This document shows, piece by piece, positions 26,401 through 34,080 of a DNA stretch of 64,000 nt (positions are counted from its first letter, which is position 1; each line of letters begins with the position of its first letter). The DNA is from Kuafuiihalomonas sp964473255 (GTDB taxonomy: Bacteria > Myxococcota > Kuafuiibacteriia > Kuafuiibacteriales > Kuafuiibacteriaceae). Below the pieces are notes generated by a model that was given only the letters and a program-made list of their open reading frames with translations, had not been told where the DNA came from and made no database searches. The stretch covers positions 62,001 to 126,000 of the forward strand of contig CAYYOT010000003.1 in assembly GCA_964473255.1 (NCBI GenBank), in the 5' to 3' direction. The position numbers were made by a program, and so were the translations under genes.

Positions 26401-27387
26401 GGACGAGACGTCGGTCTGCAGGCCGTCATCGAAGACCGCCCGAACCTCGAGTTGTTGGCGGCCTCCGACCTCGAGCTCGAACTCGGCGGGTTCGATTCGG
26501 AGGTCGACCAGGCGCCGCTCGGGGTCGCCCACCACGACGTCGGCCGTCGCGGACAGGCCGCGAAAGTCGACGCGAAGCGTAGTTTCGCCGGCAGGGCTCA
26601 CCGCTCGAACGATCCCTTCAGCGTCTACGGTGGCGATGGCTGGCCCGTCGGTCGAAAACGTCAGCTCGGACGCCGGAAGAACCACCTCGCCTTCACCGGC
26701 ACCGATCACGGTGACCCGGCGCTGTGCGCCCGATTCCAGCTGCACTGGATTCGGTTCGATGCGGATCGACGTGATGTCGTCCGGCAGGTCGACCACGGTC
26801 ACCCGAACCTCGGCCGCAGCCCCCGCTTGGTTGACCGTCACCACCGCCGAACCGAGCGATCGTCCCTCGAGGAGGCCATCGGGCGAGATGTCGGCCACCC
26901 CGGTCGGGCTCACGCCGTAGCGCGTGCCCGAGGACTCGGGCGTGAGGTCGATGACCCGACCGTCGGACAGGCGCCCGAAGACCTCCAGCTGAACGCGGGC
27001 ACCGACCGCGATCGTCACGTCGGCCGGCTCGACCGAAAGGCTCTCCAGCGTCGCATCGACCACCGTGATGCGGGTCTGACCTTGCGCCCCGTCGAGCCGG
27101 GCGAGCAGCTCCGTCGTTCCCGGTCCGACGGAGACCACCGAAGTCCCGATCAGCGTAGCGACGCCGTCGTTGGTCACCGCGAGCTGGAGGCCGGGATCGT
27201 CGGTCACGACCTCGATCCCTTCGGCGGTCACGCGCTCCACATCGAACACGTACGTTTGGCCGACGAAGAGCGGCTCGCTGTCGGGGACGATCCGCAGGAC
27301 GACTCGGTCGTCGGGGGCGCCGCCGCTCAGCGCATCCCGCCCACACCCAGCCAACACGAGCAGGAGAAAAAGAAGGAGCCGCCTCAT
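23461..27387 (-). CDS. Giant Ig-like (BIG2) repeat lipoprotein with glycine-rich C-terminus
   Basis: A 1308-residue predicted lipoprotein beginning 'MRRLLLFLLLVLAGCGRD', with the lipid cysteine at residue 15. Ten or so bacterial Ig-like repeats follow (residues about 25-850). They are recognisable by 'L-R-I-E-P-N-P-(I/V)-x-L-x-x-G/D' openings, Asp/Glu-rich strands and closing 'A-S-V/A-L-V-E-V' strands. An IPT/TIG-like module ('LSPEAIDVGAPAPLLTVIGFDF') sits near 870, and a C-terminal domain of about 300 residues contains glycine runs ('GGEGGPGGGGGGGGGDG') after a pectate-lyase-like ladder. Such proteins are surface filaments or adhesins. The start was chosen at the lipoprotein signal; upstream codons lack features. 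Confidence 0.88.
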   Translation of the reverse strand: MRRLLLFLLLVLAGCGRDALSGGAPDDRVVLRIVPDSEPLFVGQTYVFDVERVTAEGIEVVTDDPGLQLAVTNDGVATLIGTSVVSVGPGTTELLARLDGAQGQTRITVVDATLESLSVEPADVTIAVGARVQLEVFGRLSDGRVIDLTPESSGTRYGVSPTGVADISPDGLLEGRSLGSAVVTVNQAGAAAEVRVTVVDLPDDITSIRIEPNPVQLESGAQRRVTVIGAGEGEVVLPASELTFSTDGPAIATVDAEGIVRAVSPAGETTLRVDFRGLSATADVVVGDPERRLVDLRIEPAEFELEVGGRQQLEVRAVFDDGLQTDVSSDPQTAYTSESGAVTVSAEGLVVGQSAGDDVVRAAFGGRTAEASVAVFGDSPVLELVVEPNPVALEVGGSTEVLVQARFQSGELRDVTAEAAFTAPPGDVLRYDAERRTLTGIREGFGDFGFTFRGARTDVPFVVFDDIDEVELRIEPNPIVLAVDEQTPFTLIAVFPTGLEFDITLFPLVSYRLTDPVAEVEPGLIRGRSAGAAELVAEVDDLEARALVEVLDERPELDRIVINAPREIRLGRTANFQVVAIFTDGTGQVITGSPDLNLEVEPADVLGLPSPGTLSGLREGEGVLSASFLGFEDRVDVRVTRLVDPPGGLEFDPDSLRLEAVESAPFRVLLQSPDGTTDVTNDPRLLLVRSREVWVSREGGQAFATALRNGSGRVEAFFEGLQAVLPVTVVGPSVIGIRIDAPDELAEGATAFIFVFADLSDGSDRVIPFDTPGFDVSTSEPAVATVTNGLLRALSEGETELVAELGDIVGTKGLTVVSTRIPTLTRLSPEAIDVGAPAPLLTVIGFDFQAGDELLIDGQAQAVIGIRPTEIRLTLPADLVAAPAVLEVQVRSPAGLSNTLFLRVGEPPSIASLVPDIVVVGETTRLRALGGGLQGLSGTGPRGWTVDNIVEAPDGSWAEFDVAVPGTTPANRFFPVQLRNALGAAATIVLTRDVGPALVIRPSDVDARETGTVVLSSLTIQAGATLAAGNSTEPLVFLVTGDIVIDGILDARGIDGRIANEPRGGEGGPGGGGGGGGGDGNAVPGALGGSGAPSGAAAPAGTGVVGTPGANGGGTEAGQGAPQIPNACGGGGGGGASVGAGGDGGANGGDGGDAPGSSDFGAGTGGGGGNACLPRRGAGGSGGGGGGLLVLRSIGGGDISIGGEVLVDGGRGGNGTVGSGGGGGGSGGVLQVVTDGGTITFTAGARLSARGGRGGNAAGAGGGGGGGRIEVDAGATGSIVGRSLVTLDVSGGSSQSNAGDPGTTQVTP

Positions 27388-27393
27388 GCGATG

Positions 27394-27399
27394 AGTATA
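27394..27399 (-). promoter_or_regulatory. Possible -10 element (TATACT) ahead of the Ig-repeat lipoprotein
   Basis: On the minus strand TATACT lies only six bases before the ATG at 27387, inside the 116-base divergent region shared with the GT39 gene. If used, the transcript would be leaderless. No matching -35 box is evident, so this is a weak call. Confidence 0.2.
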
Positions 27400-27503
27400 C
27401 CGGGGATCGCCGAGCGTCGGCATTAATGGGTCGAAACACTCAGCTTGCTCGGGCCTGCCGCTCGGTTGTATCCGCTCCACACCTGGGCTGACCCCAACGC
27501 ACC

Positions 27504-29477
27504 ATGGAAGCGATCACCGCCACGAGCCCGTCAACGACCCTTCCACCCCGGGAATCCGACCGGGCAGCCGCCTGGTGGCGCTGGCTCGAATCGCAGGTTT
27601 CTAGCGATCGTACGGCCACTTTGACGGTGTTCGCGCTGGCCGCGCTCGTGTTTATGCCGCGGCTGGGTTCGGTGGGATTATGGGATCCTTGGGAGACGCA
27701 CTACGCCGAAGTCGCACGTGAGATGCTCGTCCGCCGCGATTTCGTACATCCGCACTGGGAGAGCGCGTATTTTTTCAGCAAGCCCGCTTTCCCCCTCTGG
27801 CTGATGGCCTTGGGCATGGCCTTCTTCGGGGCCGAGCCCTACGAGGGGGAAGGCCCCCTCGGATCCTGGGTCGAGTGGGGCGTTCGGCTACCGAATGCGC
27901 TTATCGCGATCTTTACCGTCTGGGCCGTATATCGGATGGGTCGACGGGTCGCGGGCCGCATAACCGGACTGGTCTGCGCGCTGGTGGTGGCCACCTGCCC
28001 GCAGTTCATCTTCATCGGCAAGCAAGCGATGGCCGACATGCCGTTCGTCGGGTTGATGACGATCGGACTGGCATTCTTCATCGACGCCGTCTTCGGCTCC
28101 ACCGAGGAGAACGAGGCGCCGGCCGGACCCGGTCTCCGCTATGGGAGTGCGCTCGGGCTCCTGTCGGCCGTCGGAATCCAAGTGCTGTTCATCGGCATGC
28201 AGAGTACGTCGACCCTCGGCTGGGTGGGCCTCGCCGCCGCGCTGTTCGGCGCCGGAGCCGTGGCGATGCTCGTCGTTCAACGAGGCCGAGTGAGAGAGTC
28301 CCGTCTGGTCCTCTTCTACGTCCTGGTGGGGCTGGCCGCCCTTTCGAAGGGGCTGGCTCCTTTGGCGGTGGTCGGACCGACCGTGCTGCTGTACATGCTG
28401 TTCGCTCGAGACTGGAGTCTCCTCGCTCGCTCCGGAGTCCTTTGGGGGGGGCCGCTCTTTCTCCTCGTCGCTTCCCCGTGGTACGTCGCCATGAGTCTCT
28501 TCCCCGGACGCGACGACGAGGGTCTGACTTTCGTCCAGCGCTTTTGGCTCCACGACAATCTGAACCGCGTCGGGTCCGGCGTGCACGGCGATCGGGGAGG
28601 CGTGGGCTATTACTTCGAGCAGCTCGTCTACGGGATGTTTCCGTGGTTTGCGCTGGTCCCCTCCGCCATCCTGTTCGCGGTTAGCGGTGAGCCGTCGGGC
28701 AAGCTGGACGGGAAGCGCAAGACCCTCCTTTTTGTCACCCTGTGGGCTCTCTGGAGCTACGTCTTCTTTTCCGCCTCCCAGACGAAGTTCCACCACTACA
28801 TCTTTCCGGCGGTCCCGGCCCTCGCCGTGCTCGTTGGGTCTTGGTTTTCGTACGTCGCCCGGGATCCCGGTCGGCGATTCGGGGCGTTCGTGTTCGTTCC
28901 CGTTGCCGCGCTTCTCGCGGCAGGGGCGGCGGACCTCATCAACCGTCCCCAGCTGCTCGTGAACTTGTTCACCTACAAATACGACCGCCAGTACCCACTC
29001 GGCCTTCATGCGCAGACCTTCCTGATTTCGTTCGTGGCCGTCAGCGGCGCGCTGATGGTCTTGGCGTATCTGCTTCGCCGGCGAGGCGACATGCAGCTCG
29101 CTTTCCTCGGCTTGGCGGTGGCGACGGGGCTTTGGGTCTCGCACCACCACTTCAACATGCTGTCGCCCCACTGGAGCCAGTACCACCTGTGGAAGACGTA
29201 CTACGCCGAGCGTCGGGGCCACGAACCGATCTATGCCTACCAGCTCAACTGGAGAGGCGAGGCCTTCTACAGTCGAAATCGCGTCCTTCAGGTGATGCGC
29301 AACAACGCGAATCAGCGGATCCGAGAGCTCGTCGAGCAGCCGGGCCGGGAATTCATCATCACCGAGCAGGGGCGCTACGCGGCGCTGCGGTCCGCACTGC
29401 CGGCCAATATGCGGACAAAGCTGAAGATCCTGGACCAGTCGAACAACCACTTTTATCTGATGGTCGTAGAAGAATGA
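27504..29477 (+). CDS. GT39/ArnT-like membrane glycosyltransferase
   Basis: A 657-residue multi-pass membrane protein. After the first helix comes 'GLWDPWETHYAEVAREMLVR' (residues about 53-72), which matches the D-E/W-x-x-Y-A-E-x-A-R-E-M motif of the PMT/ArnT family, where the acidic residue is catalytic. 'FSKPAFPLWLMALGMAFFG', about ten more helices and a soluble C-terminal domain of roughly 110 residues follow. The family moves sugars from polyprenyl-phosphate carriers to lipids or proteins on the periplasmic face; the acceptor here is unknown (lipid A modification or protein O-glycosylation). Its stop overlaps the next gene (ATGA). Confidence 0.88.
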   Translation: MEAITATSPSTTLPPRESDRAAAWWRWLESQVSSDRTATLTVFALAALVFMPRLGSVGLWDPWETHYAEVAREMLVRRDFVHPHWESAYFFSKPAFPLWLMALGMAFFGAEPYEGEGPLGSWVEWGVRLPNALIAIFTVWAVYRMGRRVAGRITGLVCALVVATCPQFIFIGKQAMADMPFVGLMTIGLAFFIDAVFGSTEENEAPAGPGLRYGSALGLLSAVGIQVLFIGMQSTSTLGWVGLAAALFGAGAVAMLVVQRGRVRESRLVLFYVLVGLAALSKGLAPLAVVGPTVLLYMLFARDWSLLARSGVLWGGPLFLLVASPWYVAMSLFPGRDDEGLTFVQRFWLHDNLNRVGSGVHGDRGGVGYYFEQLVYGMFPWFALVPSAILFAVSGEPSGKLDGKRKTLLFVTLWALWSYVFFSASQTKFHHYIFPAVPALAVLVGSWFSYVARDPGRRFGAFVFVPVAALLAAGAADLINRPQLLVNLFTYKYDRQYPLGLHAQTFLISFVAVSGALMVLAYLLRRRGDMQLAFLGLAVATGLWVSHHHFNMLSPHWSQYHLWKTYYAERRGHEPIYAYQLNWRGEAFYSRNRVLQVMRNNANQRIRELVEQPGREFIITEQGRYAALRSALPANMRTKLKILDQSNNHFYLMVVEE

Positions 29478-31009
29478 GTTCCGAGGCCCGCCGCCTGCTG
29501 ATCTTGTCCGACCTGCACCTCGGGCGAGACTGCAAGGCCATCACGGGTTTCGAGAGCATGAGCCGGCCGGACCCGAGCTTCGACCAGGCCTTCGTCGATC
29601 TCCTGGGGCACTATACGTCGGGCCGTGAGTCCGAGTGGCGCCTGATCTTGGCGGGTGACTTCATCGACTTCGTCGAGGTGGTGGTGGTGCCCGATGAAGG
29701 AGGACCCGGTAACCTCCTCTTGACCTTCGACATATCAAAGGAAGAGCGGGCCTACGGACTAGGAAGCGAAGCCGAACGAGCGGTGGTCAAACTCGAGATG
29801 ACGCTGAACTACCACCGCCGGTTCTTCGTGGCGCTGGCGGACTTCATCCGCGCGGGGGGCGAGGTGGTCTTTCTTCGAGGAAATCACGACGTGGAAATGC
29901 ACTGGCGGAAGGTGCAGCGCGTCTTCCGCCGACGCCTCGGCGAGCTGGCCTATCGGAACCGCACGGACGGGCTCGATCTCGACCAGCTGCTCGAGCAGCG
30001 CTCCGCGTTTCAGCAGAGGATCGAGTTTGCGCCGTGGTGCTACCTCGAGCCCGGTCGCATCTATGTGGAACACGGCCACCAATACGACACGTACTGTTCC
30101 TTCGACCATCAACTGTACCCGGTGAGTCCATCCAACCCGCGGCGCATCGACACGCCGCTCTTCGTTTTCGCCATGCGGTACTTCGTCAACATGATGACGG
30201 ACTTTTCGCCGCACTCGATCCAGGGCTGGACGTTCCGCAACTACTACGAATGGCTTCGGGCCAAAGGGCCCGCCGGCGCTCTGTACACCATGCGCATGGC
30301 GGGCGGCGCGGTGGGGCGAGCAGTGTGGTACGCGGTCCAGTTCACCATCGGGCGGGTCGGGCGATACAGCCAGGAACACGCCAAGCGTCTCGCGGACGAA
30401 GCCGTACGCTTCGACGTGTCCGCCGAGCGGCTTCGGGCCGTCGATGCCTTGCGCGTCACGCCGATCACCCGGAATCTTCCGGAGCTCCTTCGGCTCCTCT
30501 TCCTCGACCGGGTCCTACTCGTGCTCGTGTCGCTCGTTCTCGTGTTCGTGGTTTTGGTGGTTTTCGACCGCGTTTGGACGCAGCTCGCCGGTGTCGCGCT
30601 CGTCGGCCTGGCCGCTTATCGCTTCAACCAGCGTTTAGCTCCTAGGCGCTTCTTGGTGCCGGGACCGAAGCAGGCGCAGGCCGCGGTCGACATCGCGCGG
30701 GGGCTGGATGTGCCGGTGGTGGTCATGGGGCACAGCCACGTCCGGCGGATGGCCGATCTCGGCGATGGTCGGCAGTACGTCAATACTGGTTGCTGGCTGC
30801 CGCCCGCCCCGGGGCGCGAGCATCTCGATCCCAGCGCGCCCTGCACCTGCAAGCTGTCGCACCTGGTCATGGAGGAGACGACGCCCGAGCTTCGAGTGTT
30901 CTGCCGGGCGGCCAAGACCGTGCGAGTGGCTACGGTTCCCCGCACCGCTTCACCCCAAGAAGGCCCCGAGCCTCCGGGCCTCGACTCGACGGTCACTCTG
31001 GCCCCATGA
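29474..31009 (+). CDS. Membrane-associated calcineurin-like metallophosphoesterase with split catalytic motifs
   Basis: A 511-residue protein starting at the ATG overlapping the GT39 stop. Metal-binding motifs appear in order: D-x-H in 'ILSDLHLG' (residue about 13), G-D-x-x-D in 'LAGDFIDF' (about 62), G-N-H-D in 'FLRGNHDVEMHW' (about 136), 'VEHGHQYD' (about 198) and G-H-S-H in 'VVMGHSHVRRMA' (about 418). Between the last two lies an insertion of roughly 200 residues that includes a pair of hydrophobic helices (about 340-385). The enzyme probably sits at the inner membrane and may act on a lipid-linked phosphate. The substrate is unknown and LpxH identity is not supported. Its stop overlaps thiL (ATGA). 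Confidence 0.88.
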   Translation: MSSEARRLLILSDLHLGRDCKAITGFESMSRPDPSFDQAFVDLLGHYTSGRESEWRLILAGDFIDFVEVVVVPDEGGPGNLLLTFDISKEERAYGLGSEAERAVVKLEMTLNYHRRFFVALADFIRAGGEVVFLRGNHDVEMHWRKVQRVFRRRLGELAYRNRTDGLDLDQLLEQRSAFQQRIEFAPWCYLEPGRIYVEHGHQYDTYCSFDHQLYPVSPSNPRRIDTPLFVFAMRYFVNMMTDFSPHSIQGWTFRNYYEWLRAKGPAGALYTMRMAGGAVGRAVWYAVQFTIGRVGRYSQEHAKRLADEAVRFDVSAERLRAVDALRVTPITRNLPELLRLLFLDRVLLVLVSLVLVFVVLVVFDRVWTQLAGVALVGLAAYRFNQRLAPRRFLVPGPKQAQAAVDIARGLDVPVVVMGHSHVRRMADLGDGRQYVNTGCWLPPAPGREHLDPSAPCTCKLSHLVMEETTPELRVFCRAAKTVRVATVPRTASPQEGPEPPGLDSTVTLAP

Positions 31010-32028
31010 CGAAAACCGACGATACCCCCGCTTCGACCGTGGTCGGTTGGGGCGAGGACGCGATCATTCGTCTTTTCGCCGATGGGGGTCCTCCGCCGGG
31101 TCCCGAGGTCGTCGTGGCTAACGGCGACGATGCCGCGGTCTACCGTGCGTCGGCGCCGCAGGTGGTCACGACCGATGTCCTGGTCGAGGGCGTCCATTTC
31201 GATCTCGCCTACACGCCGTGGTCTTCGGTCGGAGGCAAGCTCGTGGCGGTCAATCTGTCGGACCTCGCCGCCATGGGCGCAGTGCCGCGCTACGCTGTGC
31301 TGTCCTGCGTGCTGGCCGAAGGTCTACGGCGCGACGACGCACGCGCTCTGGCCGAAGGCATTCACAGTGCTTGCGATGCCTACGGCGTGTCGATCCTCGG
31401 CGGAAACGTGAGCCGAACGCCGGAACGAACGGTGCTCACGGCGACGATGATCGGCGAGGCCGAGGGCGCTCGGCCGCTGACCCGCCGCGGGGCTCGTCCG
31501 GGCGACGATCTCTGGGTCACCGGCGACCTCGGTGGTCCGCGGGCGGCGCTCGCCTTCCTCTCGTGCTCCGAGTTCGCTTCCGTGCCCGGCCCTCTCTTGC
31601 GTCGACTGTTCGAACCAGCCCCGAGGTGCGTCTTCGGTCGTCAGCTCGCAGTCCGGGGTTTGGCGCGGTCGATGTGCGACGTGTCGGACGGCCTTGCGCA
31701 AGACCTCAACCATCTGCTGGCTGTCGATGCGCTCGGCTGTCGTCTGCAGGCATCCAGCCTGCCGCTGGCGCCCGGGGTGGAAGAGGTCGCCCGACGGGTG
31801 GGGGCCGACCCGTGGACCTGGACCCTCGAGGGCGGCGAGGAATACGAGCTCTTGTTCGCCGCGGAGCCGGGGGTTCGTGAGGCGGTCTCTGCCCTGGGGC
31901 GGGACCTCGGTCTCGACGTGCACCGGATCGGCGAGGTCGAAAGGGCTGGCCCTCGTCGGCTGATTCTGATGGATGGGTCCGAACGACCGATCGGCGGTGG
32001 TTTCGACCACTTCGGGGGAATTGACTAG
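31006..32028 (+). CDS. thiL: Thiamine-monophosphate kinase ThiL
   Basis: A 340-residue protein in the ThiL/PurM fold. 'GWGEDAIIRLF' lies at the N-terminus (residues about 13-23), 'NGDDAAVYRA' near 40, the metal/nucleotide segment 'TTDVLVEGVHFDLAYTPW' near 58, 'AVNLSDLAAMGAVPRYAVLS' near 83 (residues N-L-S-D-x-A-A-M-G), 'GGNVSRTP' near 130, and 'DVSDGLAQDLNHLL' near 225. It phosphorylates thiamine phosphate to the diphosphate cofactor, needed by E1 subunits of 2-oxoacid dehydrogenases. It is coupled to the upstream phosphoesterase gene by an ATGA overlap and ends two bases before larB. Confidence 0.95.
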   Translation: MTKTDDTPASTVVGWGEDAIIRLFADGGPPPGPEVVVANGDDAAVYRASAPQVVTTDVLVEGVHFDLAYTPWSSVGGKLVAVNLSDLAAMGAVPRYAVLSCVLAEGLRRDDARALAEGIHSACDAYGVSILGGNVSRTPERTVLTATMIGEAEGARPLTRRGARPGDDLWVTGDLGGPRAALAFLSCSEFASVPGPLLRRLFEPAPRCVFGRQLAVRGLARSMCDVSDGLAQDLNHLLAVDALGCRLQASSLPLAPGVEEVARRVGADPWTWTLEGGEEYELLFAAEPGVREAVSALGRDLGLDVHRIGEVERAGPRRLILMDGSERPIGGGFDHFGGID

Positions 32029-32030
32029 CG

Positions 32031-32801
32031 GTGCAGCGCGACGAGATCCGACAGCTTCTTCAGCGGCTCAAAGACGGCAGCGTCACGGTCGAGGATGCGG
32101 AGGTGCAGCTGAAGGACCTGCCCTTCGAAGCGATCGACTTCGCGCGCATCGACCATCACCGGGAGCTTCGAACCGGCGCACCGGAGGTCATCTATGCTCC
32201 CGGTAAGACCGATGCGCAGCTCGCGGAACTCCTGGGCCGCATGGCGGAGCGCGGCGGCCTCGTGATCGCCACCCGAGTCGATGCGTCCCGAGTCGACGCC
32301 GTGCGAAGGCAGTTGGCCGAGGACGTCGCCGGGGAACTCGTCTACGAAGCGGTGCCGAGCCTCCTTCACTTGGGCTCGCCTCGTCCCGATGGCGGTCGGG
32401 GGGTGGTGGCCGTGGTCTCCGCCGGGACGTCCGACATTCCGGTGGCCGAGGAAGCGGCGCGGACGCTGGAGCTCTTGGGCAATCGGGTCGACCGCGTATG
32501 GGACGTCGGCGTGGCCGGTCTTCAGCGAGTCCTCTCGGTGCGTGATCGCATCGCGCAGGCCGAGGTCGCCGTCGTGGCGGCGGGGATGGAAGGCGCCCTC
32601 TTTTCCGTCTTGAAGGGTCTCGTGCCCTGTCCCGTCATCGCGGTTCCGACCCGGATCGGCGGCGGATTCGACGGTCTGGCCGCGCTTCTGTCCGCCCTGC
32701 ACGGCTGCGCGCCGGGGGTGACCGCCGTCGGTGTGGACAACGGATTCGGCGCTGGATACGCCGCCCACCTCTTCAATCGTCGTCGGGAGCGGCGGGAGTG
32801 A
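32031..32801 (+). CDS. larB: Nickel-pincer cofactor biosynthesis protein LarB
   Basis: A 256-residue protein with a GTG start two bases after thiL. The N-terminal LarB region has 'RIDHHRELRTGAPEVIYAPGKT' landmarks (residues about 38-60), and the C-terminal part has the PurE-like fold: 'VVAVVSAGTSDIPVAEEAART' near 125, 'AAGMEGALFSVLKGLVPCPVIAVPT' near 182, and 'GVTAVGVDNGFGAGYAAHL' near 228. LarB carboxylates and hydrolyses nicotinic acid adenine dinucleotide to give P2CMN, the first step of the cofactor used by lactate racemase LarA and relatives. Its stop overlaps the larC start (GTGA). Confidence 0.94.
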   Translation: MQRDEIRQLLQRLKDGSVTVEDAEVQLKDLPFEAIDFARIDHHRELRTGAPEVIYAPGKTDAQLAELLGRMAERGGLVIATRVDASRVDAVRRQLAEDVAGELVYEAVPSLLHLGSPRPDGGRGVVAVVSAGTSDIPVAEEAARTLELLGNRVDRVWDVGVAGLQRVLSVRDRIAQAEVAVVAAGMEGALFSVLKGLVPCPVIAVPTRIGGGFDGLAALLSALHGCAPGVTAVGVDNGFGAGYAAHLFNRRRERRE

Positions 32802-34033
32802 CCGAACGCGTCCTGTACTGGGACTGCGTCGGCGGGGCTGCCGGCGACATGCTGATGGCGTCGCTCATCGACGCTGGCGCCGATGTCGAAGCGGTCCGTC
32901 GCGCCCACCGGGCGCTCGGCCTGAATCACGTGACCATGGAGGTGCATCCGGTCCGGTCGGCTGGACTTTCGGCGCTCCAGGTCGATGTCCGGATCGACGG
33001 ACAGCTTGCCGACGTCGGGCGTGAAGGACTGCCGATGTCCGGCCGGGATGCCCATCGGCCGTATCGCTCGATCCGCGCCCGTCTCGACGAGGCCGACCTT
33101 TCCCCCGCGATCCGCGACGTCGCGCAGGCCGCCTTCCGGCTCCTCGCCGAGGCGGAGGCCCGAGCTCACGGCATCGACGTGGAAGAGGTACACTTTCACG
33201 AAGTGGGTTCCGACGACGCGATCGCGGACATCGTGGGCGTGGCGGTCTGCCTGGCCAGTCTCGGTATCGACCGCGTGCTGGCCTCGCCCGTGCCCCTCGG
33301 CCGAGGCATGGTCCGGGCGGCCCACGGGCCGATTCCCGTCCCTGCGCCGGCGACCCTCCACATTCTTCGCGGCGTGCCCGTCGACGAGACGGACCTGCAG
33401 GGGGAAACGGTGACGCCCACGGGGGCGGCCCTCCTCAAGGCCACCGCTTCGTCGTTCGGGCCCATTCCGAGCCTCGTGCTGAGCGAAGTCGGCATGGGAG
33501 CCGGGCACAAGGAATGGCCCGACCGGCCGAACGTCGTCCGGGCGCTGATCGGCGAACTTCGTGAAGAGCGCGGCCGGCGGGCCGACGAGTGCATCGTCGA
33601 AGCGAACCTGGACGACCTGTGGCCCGCGCATCTTCCTCTCCTGCTCGAGGCCCTCTTCGACGCCGGTGCCATCGACGCCTGGGCCGAGACGCTGCTCATG
33701 AAGAAGGGGCGTCCCGGGCATCGGGTGTGCGCCCTGGTGCGTCGCTCCGGGGCGGAGGCAGTGACCGAGGCCTTCTTCCGCTACGGCTCCACCCTCGGCG
33801 TCCGCCGCTACGACGTGGAGCGCACGCTGCTCGAACGGCGCCTCGAGCCGGTCTCGACCGAGTACGGCGAAGTCCGAGTGAAGGTGTCGGTGCGGCCCGG
33901 CGGAGTCCGGCTCGCGGTCCCCGAATTCGAGGACTGCCGCCGCGTCGCGGCGGAAGCGGGCACGACCGTGCGCGACGTCTTCGATGCCGCTCTGGCTGCG
34001 GCCCGGCAGCGCTCCTCCGGAGAGGTCCCGTGA
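32798..34033 (+). CDS. larC: Nickel insertion protein LarC (LarC1-LarC2 in one frame)
   Basis: A 411-residue protein. The N-terminus 'VLYWDCVGGAAGDMLMASLIDAG' varies the usual W/F-D-C-x-x-G-x-x-G-D-M motif; residues 165-215 hold 'LGRGMVRAAHGPIPVPAPAT' and 'GELVTPTGAA'-like 'GETVTPTGAALLKA'. The LarC2 domain follows: 'VEANLDDLWPAHLPLLLEAL' near 268 and 'AWAETLLMKKGRPGHRVCALV' near 296. LarC uses CTP to insert nickel into the pincer cofactor. In some lactobacilli it is made by programmed frameshifting, but here the reading frame is continuous. LarE and LarA are not in the window. Its stop overlaps a possible GTG start of the next gene. Confidence 0.94.
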   Translation: MTERVLYWDCVGGAAGDMLMASLIDAGADVEAVRRAHRALGLNHVTMEVHPVRSAGLSALQVDVRIDGQLADVGREGLPMSGRDAHRPYRSIRARLDEADLSPAIRDVAQAAFRLLAEAEARAHGIDVEEVHFHEVGSDDAIADIVGVAVCLASLGIDRVLASPVPLGRGMVRAAHGPIPVPAPATLHILRGVPVDETDLQGETVTPTGAALLKATASSFGPIPSLVLSEVGMGAGHKEWPDRPNVVRALIGELREERGRRADECIVEANLDDLWPAHLPLLLEALFDAGAIDAWAETLLMKKGRPGHRVCALVRRSGAEAVTEAFFRYGSTLGVRRYDVERTLLERRLEPVSTEYGEVRVKVSVRPGGVRLAVPEFEDCRRVAAEAGTTVRDVFDAALAAARQRSSGEVP

Positions 34034-34080
34034 CCGAACAGTTCGACCGACCGACGCCGGGTCGGCGATATACCCAGACG

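Noticed and set aside
29474..31009. Assignment of the phosphoesterase as LpxH
   Set aside because: It is about twice the usual length, contains membrane helices and lacks LpxH-specific sequence beyond the generic metal motifs.
32798..34033. Programmed frameshift in larC
   Set aside because: The LarC1 and LarC2 parts are in one continuous frame here, so no frameshift is needed.
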